From the NCBI GenBank assembly GCA_018823745.1, contig JAHJHR010000016.1:124001-188000 (forward strand): a stretch of 64,000 nucleotides of DNA, given 5' to 3'. Under the pieces are notes generated by a model. The model searched no databases. It was not told where the DNA came from and was given only the letters and a program-made list of their open reading frames with translations. Each line of letters starts with the position of its first letter. Position 1 is the first letter of the stretch. This DNA comes from Alphaproteobacteria bacterium (lineage in GTDB: Bacteria; Pseudomonadota; Alphaproteobacteria; Oceanibaculales; Oceanibaculaceae). Below are positions 8,569 through 17,485 of this stretch, piece after piece. Position numbers and translations under genes: made by a program.

Positions 8569-8904
8569 TCAGCCCTTGCCCGGCTTGTCGGAGAAGAACT
8601 TCTCGAACTTGCCGGCCATGCCCTTGAATTCATCCGCATCGGCGGGCGCTTCGCCCTTGCGGGTGATGTTCGGCCATTTCTCGGCGAATTCCCGGTTCAC
8701 CTCGGCCCAGCGCTCGACCTCAGGCTCGGTATCCGGGACGATGGCTTCGGGCGGGCATTCCGGCTCGCACACGCCGCAATCGATGCATTCATCGGGGTGG
8801 ATGACCAGCATGGTCTCGCCTTCGTAGAAGCAGTCCACCGGACAGACCTCCACGCAATCCATGTATTTGCACTTGATGCACGCTTCGGTCACCAAATAGG
8901 TCAT
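8569..8904 (-). CDS. fdxA: ferredoxin, FdxA type (7Fe: 3Fe-4S plus 4Fe-4S)
   Basis: A 111-residue electron carrier. Two cysteine clusters are seen: C-x-x-C-x(4)-C-x(3)-C-P at residues 9-21 ([14 protein letters not shown]) and C-x-x-C-x-x-C-x(3)-C-P at 40-51 ([12 protein letters not shown]). The N-terminus [26 protein letters not shown] and the acidic C-terminal tail of about 55 residues are the standard FdxA layout of alphaproteobacteria. Its redox partner is not evident from the flanking genes (carD and a TerB-like gene). Confidence 0.93.
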   Translation of the reverse strand: MTYLVTEACIKCKYMDCVEVCPVDCFYEGETMLVIHPDECIDCGVCEPECPPEAIVPDTEPEVERWAEVNREFAEKWPNITRKGEAPADADEFKGMAGKFEKFFSDKPGKG

Positions 8905-8942
8905 TGTCCACTCCGCCTAGCGCTCTTCATCCGATGACAGGC

Positions 8943-9404
8943 CTAGCGGCCCGTCAGTCCCAATTTCGCCATCACCCGCTTGCGCGCGGCACCGCTTTCC
9001 TGATCCTCGACATAGATCAGACCGCTGATCCGACGCAAGAGTCCCGCCTCGTAATCATGCAGAACGCCATCGGCGTAGACGACTTCCCACAGCATCTCGA
9101 TGATCTGCACCCGATCTTCCGGCGGCATCTGCTCGCGCACCGTGCGGGTGAAGCCATAAAGCTCGCTGGTGTCCTTCGCCTCTTCCTCGGCCTCGGCGAC
9201 CAGCTCTTCTGCATCAGTCTGGGTCAGGCCGAACCGGTCGCGGCACAGCGACACGATCACGTCACGCTGCGACGCCCCATAATCGGCATCCGCCGTCGCG
9301 GCCTCAACCAGCAGCCCGGCTGCTGCCAGATGCAGCGGCTTGGCCGAATTGACCGTCGTGCCCGATTCGTCGGGCTTGAAGAAATTCATCAATTTACGAA
9401 GCAT
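8943..9404 (-). CDS. TerB-like (tellurite-resistance-fold) protein
   Basis: A 153-residue soluble all-helical protein. The segments LHLAAAGLLVEAATADADYG and, later, MLWEVVYADGVLHDYEAGLLRRIS are the two D-rich repeats typical of the TerB/DjlA N-terminal domain. Members bind metal or membrane partners; most stand-alone TerB proteins have no proven function and need not confer tellurite resistance. It lies 38 bases upstream of fdxA in the same direction, so the two may be co-transcribed. Confidence 0.75.
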   Translation of the reverse strand: MLRKLMNFFKPDESGTTVNSAKPLHLAAAGLLVEAATADADYGASQRDVIVSLCRDRFGLTQTDAEELVAEAEEEAKDTSELYGFTRTVREQMPPEDRVQIIEMLWEVVYADGVLHDYEAGLLRRISGLIYVEDQESGAARKRVMAKLGLTGR

Positions 9405-9465
9405 GCCGATTGCCTATCATACCGTTTGTATACCAACAACCCTATCCGGAATGGGCCTATTCGCG

Positions 9466-10854
9466 TCAGGCGCGGTCCGCCAGCCCGTCCACCAGATCAT
9501 CGACGATTCGGGCGACCTGGGTACGGATGTCGGGGACGGCGGTTATCTCCCAGAAATTGCCGCGTGTCACCGGTCCCAGGCCGATCAGCGTCTCGACCGG
9601 CTGACCCGCGGCGTTGATCAGCCGGCACGCCGGGGTGACATCCAGACCAAGGCGCAGCGGGTCCGGCCGGGCATGGCCGGCGGCAAGAAGATCGCGCACC
9701 AGCGGATCGGCGATGCGCCCGTAATCGCTTTGCGGGCCCGTGCAGTTGACGATCCAATCGACACGCAGCGTCTCAGGCGCTGACGCTTTGCGCGGGGCGT
9801 GATGCAGCGCGATATGCTCGCCTGCCCGCTCAATGCCGAGGATGCGCCCGGCGCGGATATCCAGCCGCCCGGCCTCCAGCATTGCTGCGATCCGGGCGGC
9901 GACGGAAGGCGCCATGCGATGGCGCCGCACCTCCCAATAGGGCCGCAGATGCCGCATTAAGCGCTGCCGCTCGCCAATCCCCATGGCCTGCCACAGCGTC
10001 TGGGTCACCGGCCGCAACCCGTCGATCACCCCGCGCCAGTTCGACCCGTCACCGGCGACCGCGCGGATCTGACGCAGCAGCCCGCGCGCCGTCACCGGTT
10101 CCGCCAGCAGTTCCGGTGCTGCCGGCACCGCCGTGGCGGGCGCATGCTCGAAAGGCAGGAATCCGCGCCGCGACAAAGCGGTGATCCGGCCGCGATGGCC
10201 CTGGTCATTCAGCATCAGGGCGATATCGACCATGGTCAGGCCGGCCCCGATGATGGCAACGGAATCCTGTTCCCCGATACGATCGAACGCACCGGGCCGC
10301 CAGGGATCGTCGATATAGGCGGCGGCCAGCGCCGGCTGCTCCAGCACCGAGGCCGGGGCCACCGGCGGAAAATTGCCCAGGCACAGCAAGGCGCGGTCGG
10401 CGTCCAGGGTCTGGCCGCCGGCAAAATGCAGCGTGACGCCCCCAGACAAAGGCTCGACCCGAACCACATCGCCATAAACGGTTTCCAGTTCCGGCCCGCC
10501 CTCGGCAGCGGCCAGACGCCGGGCATCCGCCAGCACGTCCTGTATATAACGGCCATACAGCGTGCGCGAGACGAAGGCCAGGGCGCCCGCCCCCTCGATA
10601 TCGCCGGCATCGCCGTCGCGCAGGCGCTCCTCCAGCCAGCGCACAAAATGGCCGGGGTCATCGGCCAGCGCGCTCATATTGCCGGCCCGCACATTCAGCA
10701 GATGGGAGGCATTGCCGGTCGAATAGGCCAGGCCGGGGCCGAAATGGCCCCGCCGGTCAATCAGCTGGATGCGCCCCGGCTGCCGGCTGCGCTGCAGCAA
10801 CCGCGCCGCCGCCAGACTGCCGGTAAAGCCCGCGCCGACAATTGCTATTCGCAT
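9466..10854 (-). CDS. FAD/NAD(P)-binding protein (NAD(P)/FAD-dependent oxidoreductase, PF13454-like)
   Basis: A 462-residue flavoprotein. The N-terminus MRIAIVGAGFTGSLAAARLL has the dinucleotide-binding GxGxxG motif, followed by the conserved RAGNMSALADDPGHFVRWL signature of the family once called hydroxyacylglutathione-associated FAD-NAD(P)-binding proteins. A second GAGLTMVD motif near residue 200 is the NAD(P) site, and NCTGPQSDY lies near the C-terminus. The substrate is unknown. The start at 10854 sets the Rossmann strand at the N-terminus; an ATG 12 codons earlier is less likely. Confidence 0.78.
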   Translation of the reverse strand: MRIAIVGAGFTGSLAAARLLQRSRQPGRIQLIDRRGHFGPGLAYSTGNASHLLNVRAGNMSALADDPGHFVRWLEERLRDGDAGDIEGAGALAFVSRTLYGRYIQDVLADARRLAAAEGGPELETVYGDVVRVEPLSGGVTLHFAGGQTLDADRALLCLGNFPPVAPASVLEQPALAAAYIDDPWRPGAFDRIGEQDSVAIIGAGLTMVDIALMLNDQGHRGRITALSRRGFLPFEHAPATAVPAAPELLAEPVTARGLLRQIRAVAGDGSNWRGVIDGLRPVTQTLWQAMGIGERQRLMRHLRPYWEVRRHRMAPSVAARIAAMLEAGRLDIRAGRILGIERAGEHIALHHAPRKASAPETLRVDWIVNCTGPQSDYGRIADPLVRDLLAAGHARPDPLRLGLDVTPACRLINAAGQPVETLIGLGPVTRGNFWEITAVPDIRTQVARIVDDLVDGLADRA

Positions 10855-11033
10855 AGGCAACCCGTCTCCCCTATGGGGGCAACGCCCCATCCTGTGTCAC
10901 AAGCGGCAGCGATCATGCCCAATCAGGCCGTAAAAGACGAGATCATGCCCGAAGAATATTATATGGTATTTTATGAAAAATTAACTTTCGGTGCGTATAA
11001 AGCCGTAAAGACGGCATCAGGACAGGCAGGCAC

Positions 11034-11402
11034 GTGTTCGGTAAATCCATCATGAAAATCAAGGCAGCCGTGGAGCGGCGTGGCTTCATGCGCCTGCGGC
11101 CCAAGGGCGATGCCTTTGTGCGCATCGACGGCCAGGATTATCCGCTGCACAACTGGACGCCGAGCGGATTCTATATCCGGCCCTATAGCGGCAGCCTTAT
11201 CGCCGGGCAGAAGGCCACGGTGGAAATCGTCATCCGCGATCTGCATGACAAGGATGGAGAAATCCGCTTCAACGGCCGGGCCACTGTCCTGCGTATCGGC
11301 CAGGAGGGGCTGTCGGCGCGCTGGTGGCTGCTGGACCCGGACCAGCGGCAGAGCCTGATCGGCTATTACGAGAAAAAGCGACCGGCCCCAAAGGCTGGAT
11401 AA
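11034..11402 (+). CDS. PilZ domain protein
   Basis: A 122-residue single-domain protein. The N-terminal RRGFMRLRPKG contains the RxxxR c-di-GMP-binding motif (residues 15-20) and the second motif reads NWTPSGFYI (D/NxSxxG form). PilZ proteins sense cyclic di-GMP and act on motility, exopolysaccharide or transcription. The GTG at 11034 has an AGGCAGG stretch just upstream; an in-frame ATG at 11052 is the alternative. Its layout strongly resembles the PilZ protein at 57324, and the two are probably paralogues. It converges on the pentapeptide-repeat gene 11 bases away. Confidence 0.8.
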   Translation: MFGKSIMKIKAAVERRGFMRLRPKGDAFVRIDGQDYPLHNWTPSGFYIRPYSGSLIAGQKATVEIVIRDLHDKDGEIRFNGRATVLRIGQEGLSARWWLLDPDQRQSLIGYYEKKRPAPKAG

Positions 11403-11413
11403 CCGCAGCTGGA

Positions 11414-12583
11414 TTAGTCGCGGATCGCCCGAGTGAGGGAGACATCCGCCAGATCCGTACCCTGCAGGATAGCGTCGGACAGATTCGCCGCATCCATGAC
11501 GGTCTGCTGCACGCGGCCCGTCGGCCGTCCCTCCGACGACAGGATCGGCGCGGGGGCAAGCAGCGCCCCGGTCAGATCGGCATTCACCAGACACGCACCC
11601 TGCAGGCGCGCACCGGCCAGATTGGCCCCGACCAGGCTGGCCTGGGTCAAATCGGCCCCGGACAAATCGGCCAGCACGAGCAGGCTGTTGTTCAGCAAGG
11701 CGCCGCGCAGGATGGTGGCGCGCAACACCGCACCGCTCAAATTGAAGCCGCGCAGATCGGCATCGACCAGGCTCGCCCCGTCCAGTTCAGCCCGTGCGCC
11801 GCGCTCGCCGCCGCTGGTCACCCAGCGGTCGTGATCGAACAGCAGACGCCGGATTTCCAGATCGAAGGCGCTGAGCGGCGGCGCAAAATTCGCCTCGGTG
11901 GTATCGACATGGGCCAGCGCGCCATCGCTCAGGGTCACACCGACCAGACGCGCGCCGGTCAGCCGGGCGCCGTCCAGGCGAATATTGGTGAGGTTGGCCG
12001 CACTCAGAATGGCCTGGGTCAGATCGGCGCCCGTCAGATTGGCATCCGTCATATCCGCATTGCGCAGATTGGCCGCCGACAGATCAGCCCCGCGCAGATC
12101 GGCACCGACCAGCCGCGCCCCGGTCAGATCGGCACGGGCCAGACGCGCGCCGGACAGATCGGCACCCGAGAGGTTGGCGCTTTGCAGGGACGCCCCTTCG
12201 AAGCGCGGCCCCGGCATATCCTGGCCACGACGCGCCCGGGTCAGATCGACCGACTTAAGATTGGCCCCCTGGAAACTGGTGCCGGAAATTTTCGCATTCA
12301 CCATCCGCGCCTTGCTCAGGCAGGCGGAATCGAGCACGGCAGCCGTCATGTCAGCGCCACCCATATCGGCGCCGGACAGATCCGTGCTGCGCAGATTAAC
12401 GCCCTGCAGCCCGGCGCCGGAGAAATTGGCGCCCGCCAGCTTCAGGCCGGACAGGTCCATGCCGAACAGATTAACCCCCGCCAGATCAGCAGGATAGGCC
12501 TGCGGATTACCCGCCAGCCAATGCTGATGCGTCTCGATAGCAGAGATAATGAATTCGCGTGAACGATAAGAATTCTGGCTCAT
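11414..12583 (-). CDS. pentapeptide repeat protein
   Basis: A 389-residue protein built mostly of A(D/N)LxG pentapeptide units, which fold as a right-handed quadrilateral beta-helix. Repeats run from about residue 35 to 235 and again from 275 to 375. Between them lies a non-repeat insert near 240-265 (FDLEIRRLLFDHDRWVTSGGERG), and the first 30 residues are a short helical cap. No signal peptide or membrane segment is seen. Some members mimic DNA and inhibit gyrase, but most have no known role. It follows the CFA synthase/PAS genes on the same strand, with a 52-base gap. Confidence 0.85.
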   Translation of the reverse strand: MSQNSYRSREFIISAIETHQHWLAGNPQAYPADLAGVNLFGMDLSGLKLAGANFSGAGLQGVNLRSTDLSGADMGGADMTAAVLDSACLSKARMVNAKISGTSFQGANLKSVDLTRARRGQDMPGPRFEGASLQSANLSGADLSGARLARADLTGARLVGADLRGADLSAANLRNADMTDANLTGADLTQAILSAANLTNIRLDGARLTGARLVGVTLSDGALAHVDTTEANFAPPLSAFDLEIRRLLFDHDRWVTSGGERGARAELDGASLVDADLRGFNLSGAVLRATILRGALLNNSLLVLADLSGADLTQASLVGANLAGARLQGACLVNADLTGALLAPAPILSSEGRPTGRVQQTVMDAANLSDAILQGTDLADVSLTRAIRD

Positions 12584-12635
12584 GAGAACATCTATACGGA
12601 AAAAACATTAATCGCGGGTTAACGCCGACAGGCAT

Positions 12636-13112
12636 TCACTCCGCTGCCGGAAGCCGTGGAATTTCCCGGTAGAAACCGATCAGCAGCATATCGACATTCG
12701 CCCCATCGGCCGCAAGAGGCAGGACAAGACGGTGATACGTCCCGACAAAATTTACCGATAGCGGAAAGGCATGCGCCTCATAGACCGGGGCACGGTCAGT
12801 GACGATCTTCTCATAGGACCGGATCGCAACCTCGCGCAGATAGGTGATCCCCGGCTCGTCGATATAGCGCCCGGTCAGATCGGCGCCGCGGATCTTGCAG
12901 ACCTCCGTGCCATAGAGCCGGAAACGGAATCGCATCCCGCCATCGGGTGCCGTCCCCCGCTCGACATCGATGAGGATCAGGTTCGACAGCAGCGCCGGAA
13001 TATCGACCGGATCGAGATCGGAGCGCGCCGGCAGCAGCCTGTCGCCGCGACACCGTTCCCAATAATCGTAGAGATTACGCAGGCGCGGATGGCCGATATC
13101 CGCCTTGTTCAC
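12636..13112 (-). CDS. PAS_5-type sensory domain protein coupled to cyclopropane synthase
   Basis: A 158-residue protein with the hallmarks of the PAS_5 family (PF07310), widespread in Alphaproteobacteria: L-x-x-x-Y-W-x-x-x-R, then LPARSDLDPVDIPALLSNLILIDV, then RFRLYGTEVC and a GRYIDE segment, followed by a strand LVLPLAADG. The function is unknown; the fold suggests small-ligand sensing. The start is taken as GTG at 13112 because its GTGA overlaps the cfa stop by 4 bases, the usual coupling arrangement; an earlier ATG in frame would give an unconvincing 60-residue leader. It may respond to the membrane state changed by the synthase, which is inference only. Confidence 0.75.
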   Translation of the reverse strand: MNKADIGHPRLRNLYDYWERCRGDRLLPARSDLDPVDIPALLSNLILIDVERGTAPDGGMRFRFRLYGTEVCKIRGADLTGRYIDEPGITYLREVAIRSYEKIVTDRAPVYEAHAFPLSVNFVGTYHRLVLPLAADGANVDMLLIGFYREIPRLPAAE

Positions 13113-14362
13113 GATATCCGTTTCAGGCGCTGCGGAGATGTCGCCGACAAGGCCTCGTCCTCTGCCCCCGCCTCGAACGCCGCGATGTAGTCGCGCGTCA
13201 GGGGCACGGTGTCGAGCTTCCTGGCCAATTGTATCTGGAACACCATCAACTCGCCGCTCCTGAATCCGATCTCGCAGGCCGTCAGGTAGAACTCCCACAT
13301 GCGGCAGAAGCGTTCATCGTAGATTTCGCGCACCTTGTCGATATTCATGAAGAAATTTTTCCGCCAGGCCAGCAGCGTATCAGCATAGTGGATGCGAAGA
13401 ATCTCGATATCGGTGATGAACAGATCCGATTTTTCTATCGGCCGTGTGACCTCGGATATGGTGGGCACATAGGAGCCGGGAAAGATGTATTTCCGAATCC
13501 AGGCATTCACCGGCCCCGGATGGTCGAAACGGCCGATGGAATGGATCACCGCAACACCGTCCTCTTTCAGGAGACTGGCGATCCGCCGAAAGAAGGTGCG
13601 GTAATGCGGCTTGCCGACATGCTCCAGCATGCCGACCGAGACGACCCGGTCATATTTCGCCCGCTCGTGCCGGTAATCGCGCAGATGAAAGCCGACCCGG
13701 TCGGCAATGCCAGCCTCCTGCGCGCGCCGGGTTGAGACCTTGTGCTGCTCCTCCGACAGGGTGATGCCGGTCACCTTCACCCCGTCCGTCTCCGCCAATG
13801 TCAGCCCCAGCCCGCCCCAGCCGGAGCCGATATCCAGCACCTGCTGGCCGGGCTCCAGCAACAGCTTGGCGGCCAGATGCAGCTTCTTGCGCCGCTGCGC
13901 CATTTCCAGCGTGTCCGAGGGATCGGCGAAATAGGCGCAGGAATACTGCCGGTCGGGGTCGAGGAACAGATCGAACAGCCGGCCATCCAGATCGTAGTGA
14001 TGGGCCACCTGCCTTTTGGAAAATTTGATCGGATTGAAATCGCTGAAAAACGCCAGCAGGGAACGCAGCCGCGTCAGGATTTCCAGGATAGGGTCATGGT
14101 GACTGACCCGCAGGCTGCTGACCCCGATCTCGATGAAGCCCTCCAGCGTGCCTTCCTCGATCACCAGCTTACCGTCCATATAGGCTTCGCCAACGGCAAT
14201 CTGGGGATTGCGGAACACTTTCCAGTGCAGCCCCGGATCGGTGATGCGGATAGTAACCTTCGGGCTTTCAGTCGCCTGGAACCGGTACGACTGCCCCTGT
14301 GCATCGATGATCGTCAAATCACCGACCTTGATCAGTCTGTTAAACAGCCACATGGCAAGCAT
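13109..14362 (-). CDS. cfa: cyclopropane-fatty-acyl-phospholipid synthase family methyltransferase
   Basis: A 417-residue SAM-dependent enzyme that adds a methylene group across double bonds of membrane phospholipid acyl chains. The N-terminal lipid-binding domain (about 1-115) precedes the SAM fold: VLDIGSGWGGLGL (about 167-179) is motif I, and MLEHVGKPHY follows further on. GMLEHVG and the conserved FPGSYVPTI and W-R-x-N-F segments fit the CFA family. The C-terminal tail after residue 385 is low in conservation. An alternative start four codons inside (14353) is possible. It overlaps the PAS gene by 4 bases. Confidence 0.88.
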   Translation of the reverse strand: MLAMWLFNRLIKVGDLTIIDAQGQSYRFQATESPKVTIRITDPGLHWKVFRNPQIAVGEAYMDGKLVIEEGTLEGFIEIGVSSLRVSHHDPILEILTRLRSLLAFFSDFNPIKFSKRQVAHHYDLDGRLFDLFLDPDRQYSCAYFADPSDTLEMAQRRKKLHLAAKLLLEPGQQVLDIGSGWGGLGLTLAETDGVKVTGITLSEEQHKVSTRRAQEAGIADRVGFHLRDYRHERAKYDRVVSVGMLEHVGKPHYRTFFRRIASLLKEDGVAVIHSIGRFDHPGPVNAWIRKYIFPGSYVPTISEVTRPIEKSDLFITDIEILRIHYADTLLAWRKNFFMNIDKVREIYDERFCRMWEFYLTACEIGFRSGELMVFQIQLARKLDTVPLTRDYIAAFEAGAEDEALSATSPQRLKRIS

Positions 14363-14625
14363 AGCGCTGCTACCTCGCTTCTTTGGCTCATCCCCAAGGA
14401 AAGCCTAATAGAAGCAACGTGACTTCCGCAAGTCTTTGCAGAATGCCTGTTTTGCATTGCCGGTATTCGCCAGCCCCGCCACAGCCGGAGGGGCGGAAAT
14501 TGCATCGTCATGAAAGTGAAGCTGAACGGCAAAAACCCTGCAACGAGACTGCCTTACACAGACTGGGACAATCGGCATTCGCCGTCTTCCGTACAGCGAC
14601 AGCATCAATAACAGAGAGACTGAAA

Positions 14626-16623
14626 ATGGCTAGCTACGGCAATCAGCTTGGCTTCACGACCGTATGGACAACCGATAACAGCGCTTCGACCGCCGGCACG
14701 GCGGAAATCGTCGCCATCGATCCGGCCAGCGGCCGTCTCTTTTCCGTCGGCGGCGGGGGTGTCGATGTGATGGCCGGTGACACCGGCGCAATTCTGTTTG
14801 GCATCGACACGTCCGCCTTTGGCAATGCGACCAGTGTCGCGGTGAAGAACGGCGTCGTCGCCATTGCTGTAGCGGCTGCCGACAAGACCGATCCGGGCAC
14901 CGTGCGGTTTTACGACACGAACGGTAACTTCCTGCGCAGCGCCACCGTCGGCGCCAATCCGGACATGGTGACCTTCACGCCAGACGGCACCCGCGTGCTG
15001 ATCGCCAATGAGGGTGAGCCGTCGGATAACTTCGTGGCCGATCCGATCGGCTCCATCGCCATCGTCACCGTCGCGACCGGCGCGGTCACCATTGCGGGCT
15101 TCGAGGCTTTCGAGAGCCAGCAGGCCGCGCTGAAGGCCGAAGGGCTGCGCATCTACGGCCAGAACGCCAGCTTCATGCAGGATCTGGAGCCGGAATATAT
15201 CGCGGTCTCATCGGACGGAACGCGCGCCTATGTGACCCTGCAGGAGAACAACGCGATTGCCGTGGTCGATCTGACGACCAACAGCGTGGTCGATATCCTG
15301 CCGCTGGGGTTCAAGGATCACTCTGTCGCCGGCAACGGCATCGACGCCAGCGACCGCGACGGCATCAACATCGTGAATGTGCCGGTCTATGGCATGTACC
15401 AGCCTGACGCCATCGCCGCCTATGACGTGGGCAGCACGACCTATCTGGTCATGGCCAATGAGGGCGATGCCCGCGAATGGGGCGATTTCGTCGAAGAGAC
15501 CCGCATTAAGGACATGGTGCTCGATCCGACCGCCTTCCCGAATGCAGCGGCGTTGCAGACTGACGAAGGCATCGGCCGGCTGAACGCCACCAACAAGCTT
15601 GGCGACACCGATAGCGACGGCGATTTCGACGAGATCTACGTGCTTGGCGGTCGCTCCTTCACCATCCGCGACACCGCAGGCAACATCGTCTTCGACAGCG
15701 GCGACCAGATCGAGCAGATCATCGCCGAGCGGTTCCCGGAATTGTGGGTGGAAGACCGCAGCGACAGCAAGGGGCCGGAGCCCGAGGGGCTGGTGGTGGG
15801 CCAGGTCGGCAATGCCACCATGCTGTTCCTGGCGCTGGAGCGTACCGACGCGATCATGGTCTGGAACATCACCGATCCGAATGCCCCCAGCTTCGTGGAC
15901 ATGATCCGCGTCGCCGGCACTGACGCGCCGGAAGGCCTGGCCTTCATCTCTGCCTCGGACAGCGCCACCGGCAATCCGATGCTGGCCATCGCCTATGAGG
16001 ATAGCGGCAATACGGTCTATTACGAGATCAAGGACCCGACCAATCTGGGCAATGGCGGCGTGACCTTCACCGTCACCAATGCCGGCGGCGAACTGGTCAA
16101 TGGCGGTTCAGGCAATGACGTCATTACGGGCGGTGGCGGCAATGACACGATCTTCGGTGGCGCTGGGGCCGACACAATCGAGGGCGGCGAAGGTGCCGAC
16201 CGGCTGGATATCGCCGACAATACCGGCAATGGCAATGCGCTGCAGGGAAATCGCGGGGCAGATACCGTGGCCGGCGGCGCCGGCAATGACGAATTGCGCG
16301 GCGGCAAGGGCTTCGATCAGCTGACCGGCGGTGCTGGCAACGACACCCTCTTCGGGGGTCAGGGCGGTGACACGCTGACCGGCGGCAACGGGGCGGATGC
16401 CTTCGTCATCGACGCCCAGAGCGGCGCCGATGTGATCACCGATTTCACGGCCGGTTCGGATGTGATCCAGTTGACCGTCACTGTGGCCATTGCCGATCTC
16501 GTTGCTTCCGCGACCGACAATGCCGACGGCAATGCGATCATCACTGTCAGCGCGGGCAACACCATCACGCTGCAGGGCATCGCAGCCGCCGATGTTACGG
16601 CGGAGTTCTTCGCGCTGGTCTGA
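14626..16623 (+). CDS. choice-of-anchor I family beta-propeller protein with RTX calcium-binding repeats
   Basis: A 665-residue protein. The N-terminal 480 residues form a propeller-like domain of the choice-of-anchor I family (NEGEPSDN, LEPEYIAVSSDG, NEGDARE and GPEPEGLVVG are recurring signatures). The C-terminal part (about 485-590) holds RTX nonapeptides of the GGxGxDxUx form, about nine copies in two blocks, ending with a domain like those that guide export. No Sec signal peptide is present, so type I secretion is expected, but no ABC exporter gene is in the window. The start at 14626 follows a purine-rich stretch and begins the conserved domain; the in-frame extension upstream has no protein-like pattern. 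Confidence 0.82.
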   Translation: MASYGNQLGFTTVWTTDNSASTAGTAEIVAIDPASGRLFSVGGGGVDVMAGDTGAILFGIDTSAFGNATSVAVKNGVVAIAVAAADKTDPGTVRFYDTNGNFLRSATVGANPDMVTFTPDGTRVLIANEGEPSDNFVADPIGSIAIVTVATGAVTIAGFEAFESQQAALKAEGLRIYGQNASFMQDLEPEYIAVSSDGTRAYVTLQENNAIAVVDLTTNSVVDILPLGFKDHSVAGNGIDASDRDGINIVNVPVYGMYQPDAIAAYDVGSTTYLVMANEGDAREWGDFVEETRIKDMVLDPTAFPNAAALQTDEGIGRLNATNKLGDTDSDGDFDEIYVLGGRSFTIRDTAGNIVFDSGDQIEQIIAERFPELWVEDRSDSKGPEPEGLVVGQVGNATMLFLALERTDAIMVWNITDPNAPSFVDMIRVAGTDAPEGLAFISASDSATGNPMLAIAYEDSGNTVYYEIKDPTNLGNGGVTFTVTNAGGELVNGGSGNDVITGGGGNDTIFGGAGADTIEGGEGADRLDIADNTGNGNALQGNRGADTVAGGAGNDELRGGKGFDQLTGGAGNDTLFGGQGGDTLTGGNGADAFVIDAQSGADVITDFTAGSDVIQLTVTVAIADLVASATDNADGNAIITVSAGNTITLQGIAAADVTAEFFALV

Positions 16624-16645
16624 CCGACTTTGAGCCAAAGAGAAA

Positions 16646-16674
16646 GGGCGGCGTTTCGCAACGCTGCCCTTTTT
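16646..16674 (+). terminator. intrinsic terminator of the RTX protein gene
   Basis: A 10-bp stem with one mismatch (GGGCGGCGTT/AACGCTGCCC) and a TCGC loop is followed by five T, 22 bases after the stop codon. Confidence 0.85.
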
Positions 16675-16690
16675 CGTGGCGATCGAGGAA

Positions 16691-17236
16691 TTATTCCGCG
16701 TCGACAAATGCCGGAGTGAATTCCCGCATCGGCGGTGTCCGGCGCACAATCTCATCCAGCACGACATCCAGCGCCTTTATCCCGCGTTCCAGATTGGCGT
16801 CTGGTTTCCACTCGGCTGCCTGGTAGGCAGCCTTCTCCGCTTCGCGCTCCAGCATGTCGCGCAGCATTTCGCGATGCTCGGTGCAGCGTTCGTGACCGCC
16901 CAGATAGACCATATCGCGGCGCAGCATCAGGCGGTAGAAGACATTGGCGACATCCATTGCGGCCCGGCTGACGCGGCGGTCCAGCCCGTCGATATGCTCC
17001 AGCAGATGGCGCTGCTCAGCCGGCGAGACATTCAGCATCTCAATCTTGCTGCGCGTGAAGGCGGCAAGCACGAGGAAGGATTTCACCGTCTCGAAGAAAG
17101 CCCGGTAGCGGGTGAAGGAAAATCCGGCAACATCACGCTTGGCCCGCGCGCAGCGCGCAAGGATTGCCTTTGCCTCCGTCTCGAAGGTCTGCAGAAGCTG
17201 TACCGCAATGGCCTGTTCGCGCCGTGCTTTTCCCAT
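16691..17236 (-). CDS. hypothetical helical protein
   Basis: I do not recognise this 181-residue protein. It is rich in Arg, Glu, Ala and Leu and looks almost wholly alpha-helical and soluble, with no signal peptide. It contains a H-L-L-E-H-I-D-G-L-D-R-R-V segment near the centre and C-E-H-x-x-x-L at 118-124 (ERCTEHREML). Codon use resembles the neighbours. It converges on the RTX gene and lies divergent from the TRAP transporter genes about 250 bases away; in that gap no element beyond a possible promoter could be assigned. Confidence 0.6.
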   Translation of the reverse strand: MGKARREQAIAVQLLQTFETEAKAILARCARAKRDVAGFSFTRYRAFFETVKSFLVLAAFTRSKIEMLNVSPAEQRHLLEHIDGLDRRVSRAAMDVANVFYRLMLRRDMVYLGGHERCTEHREMLRDMLEREAEKAAYQAAEWKPDANLERGIKALDVVLDEIVRRTPPMREFTPAFVDAE

Positions 17237-17485
17237 TCATCCGCTCGCATTCAAATGATCCGGGCCTATATACCGTAAGTGACAACAGAAAAGGCAGATT
17301 CGATCCGAAAAGGCAAAAAAATCTCGGCATCCCGAAATTTTCTTGTCGATTGCCCTCCCGTCCCGTACGCAGGCTGACAGCCATTGGCTCAGACGTCGCG
17401 CCGGGCGGGAACGCAAACCGGGTCTCACCGGCCTGACGGAAACGTCCTCCCACATAGAGGAGGCAACGATAATGGAGGCAGACGC

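Noticed and set aside
11324..12562. A plus-strand frame of about 400 codons opposite the pentapeptide-repeat gene
   Set aside because: It reads the complement of a repeated A(D/N)LxG gene and so gives a pseudo-repeat (GQIGxxQ); it is not a separate protein.
14383..14625. In-frame N-terminal extension of the RTX protein from 14383
   Set aside because: The 81 extra codons have no domain, signal peptide or protein-like pattern and precede a better start at 14626.
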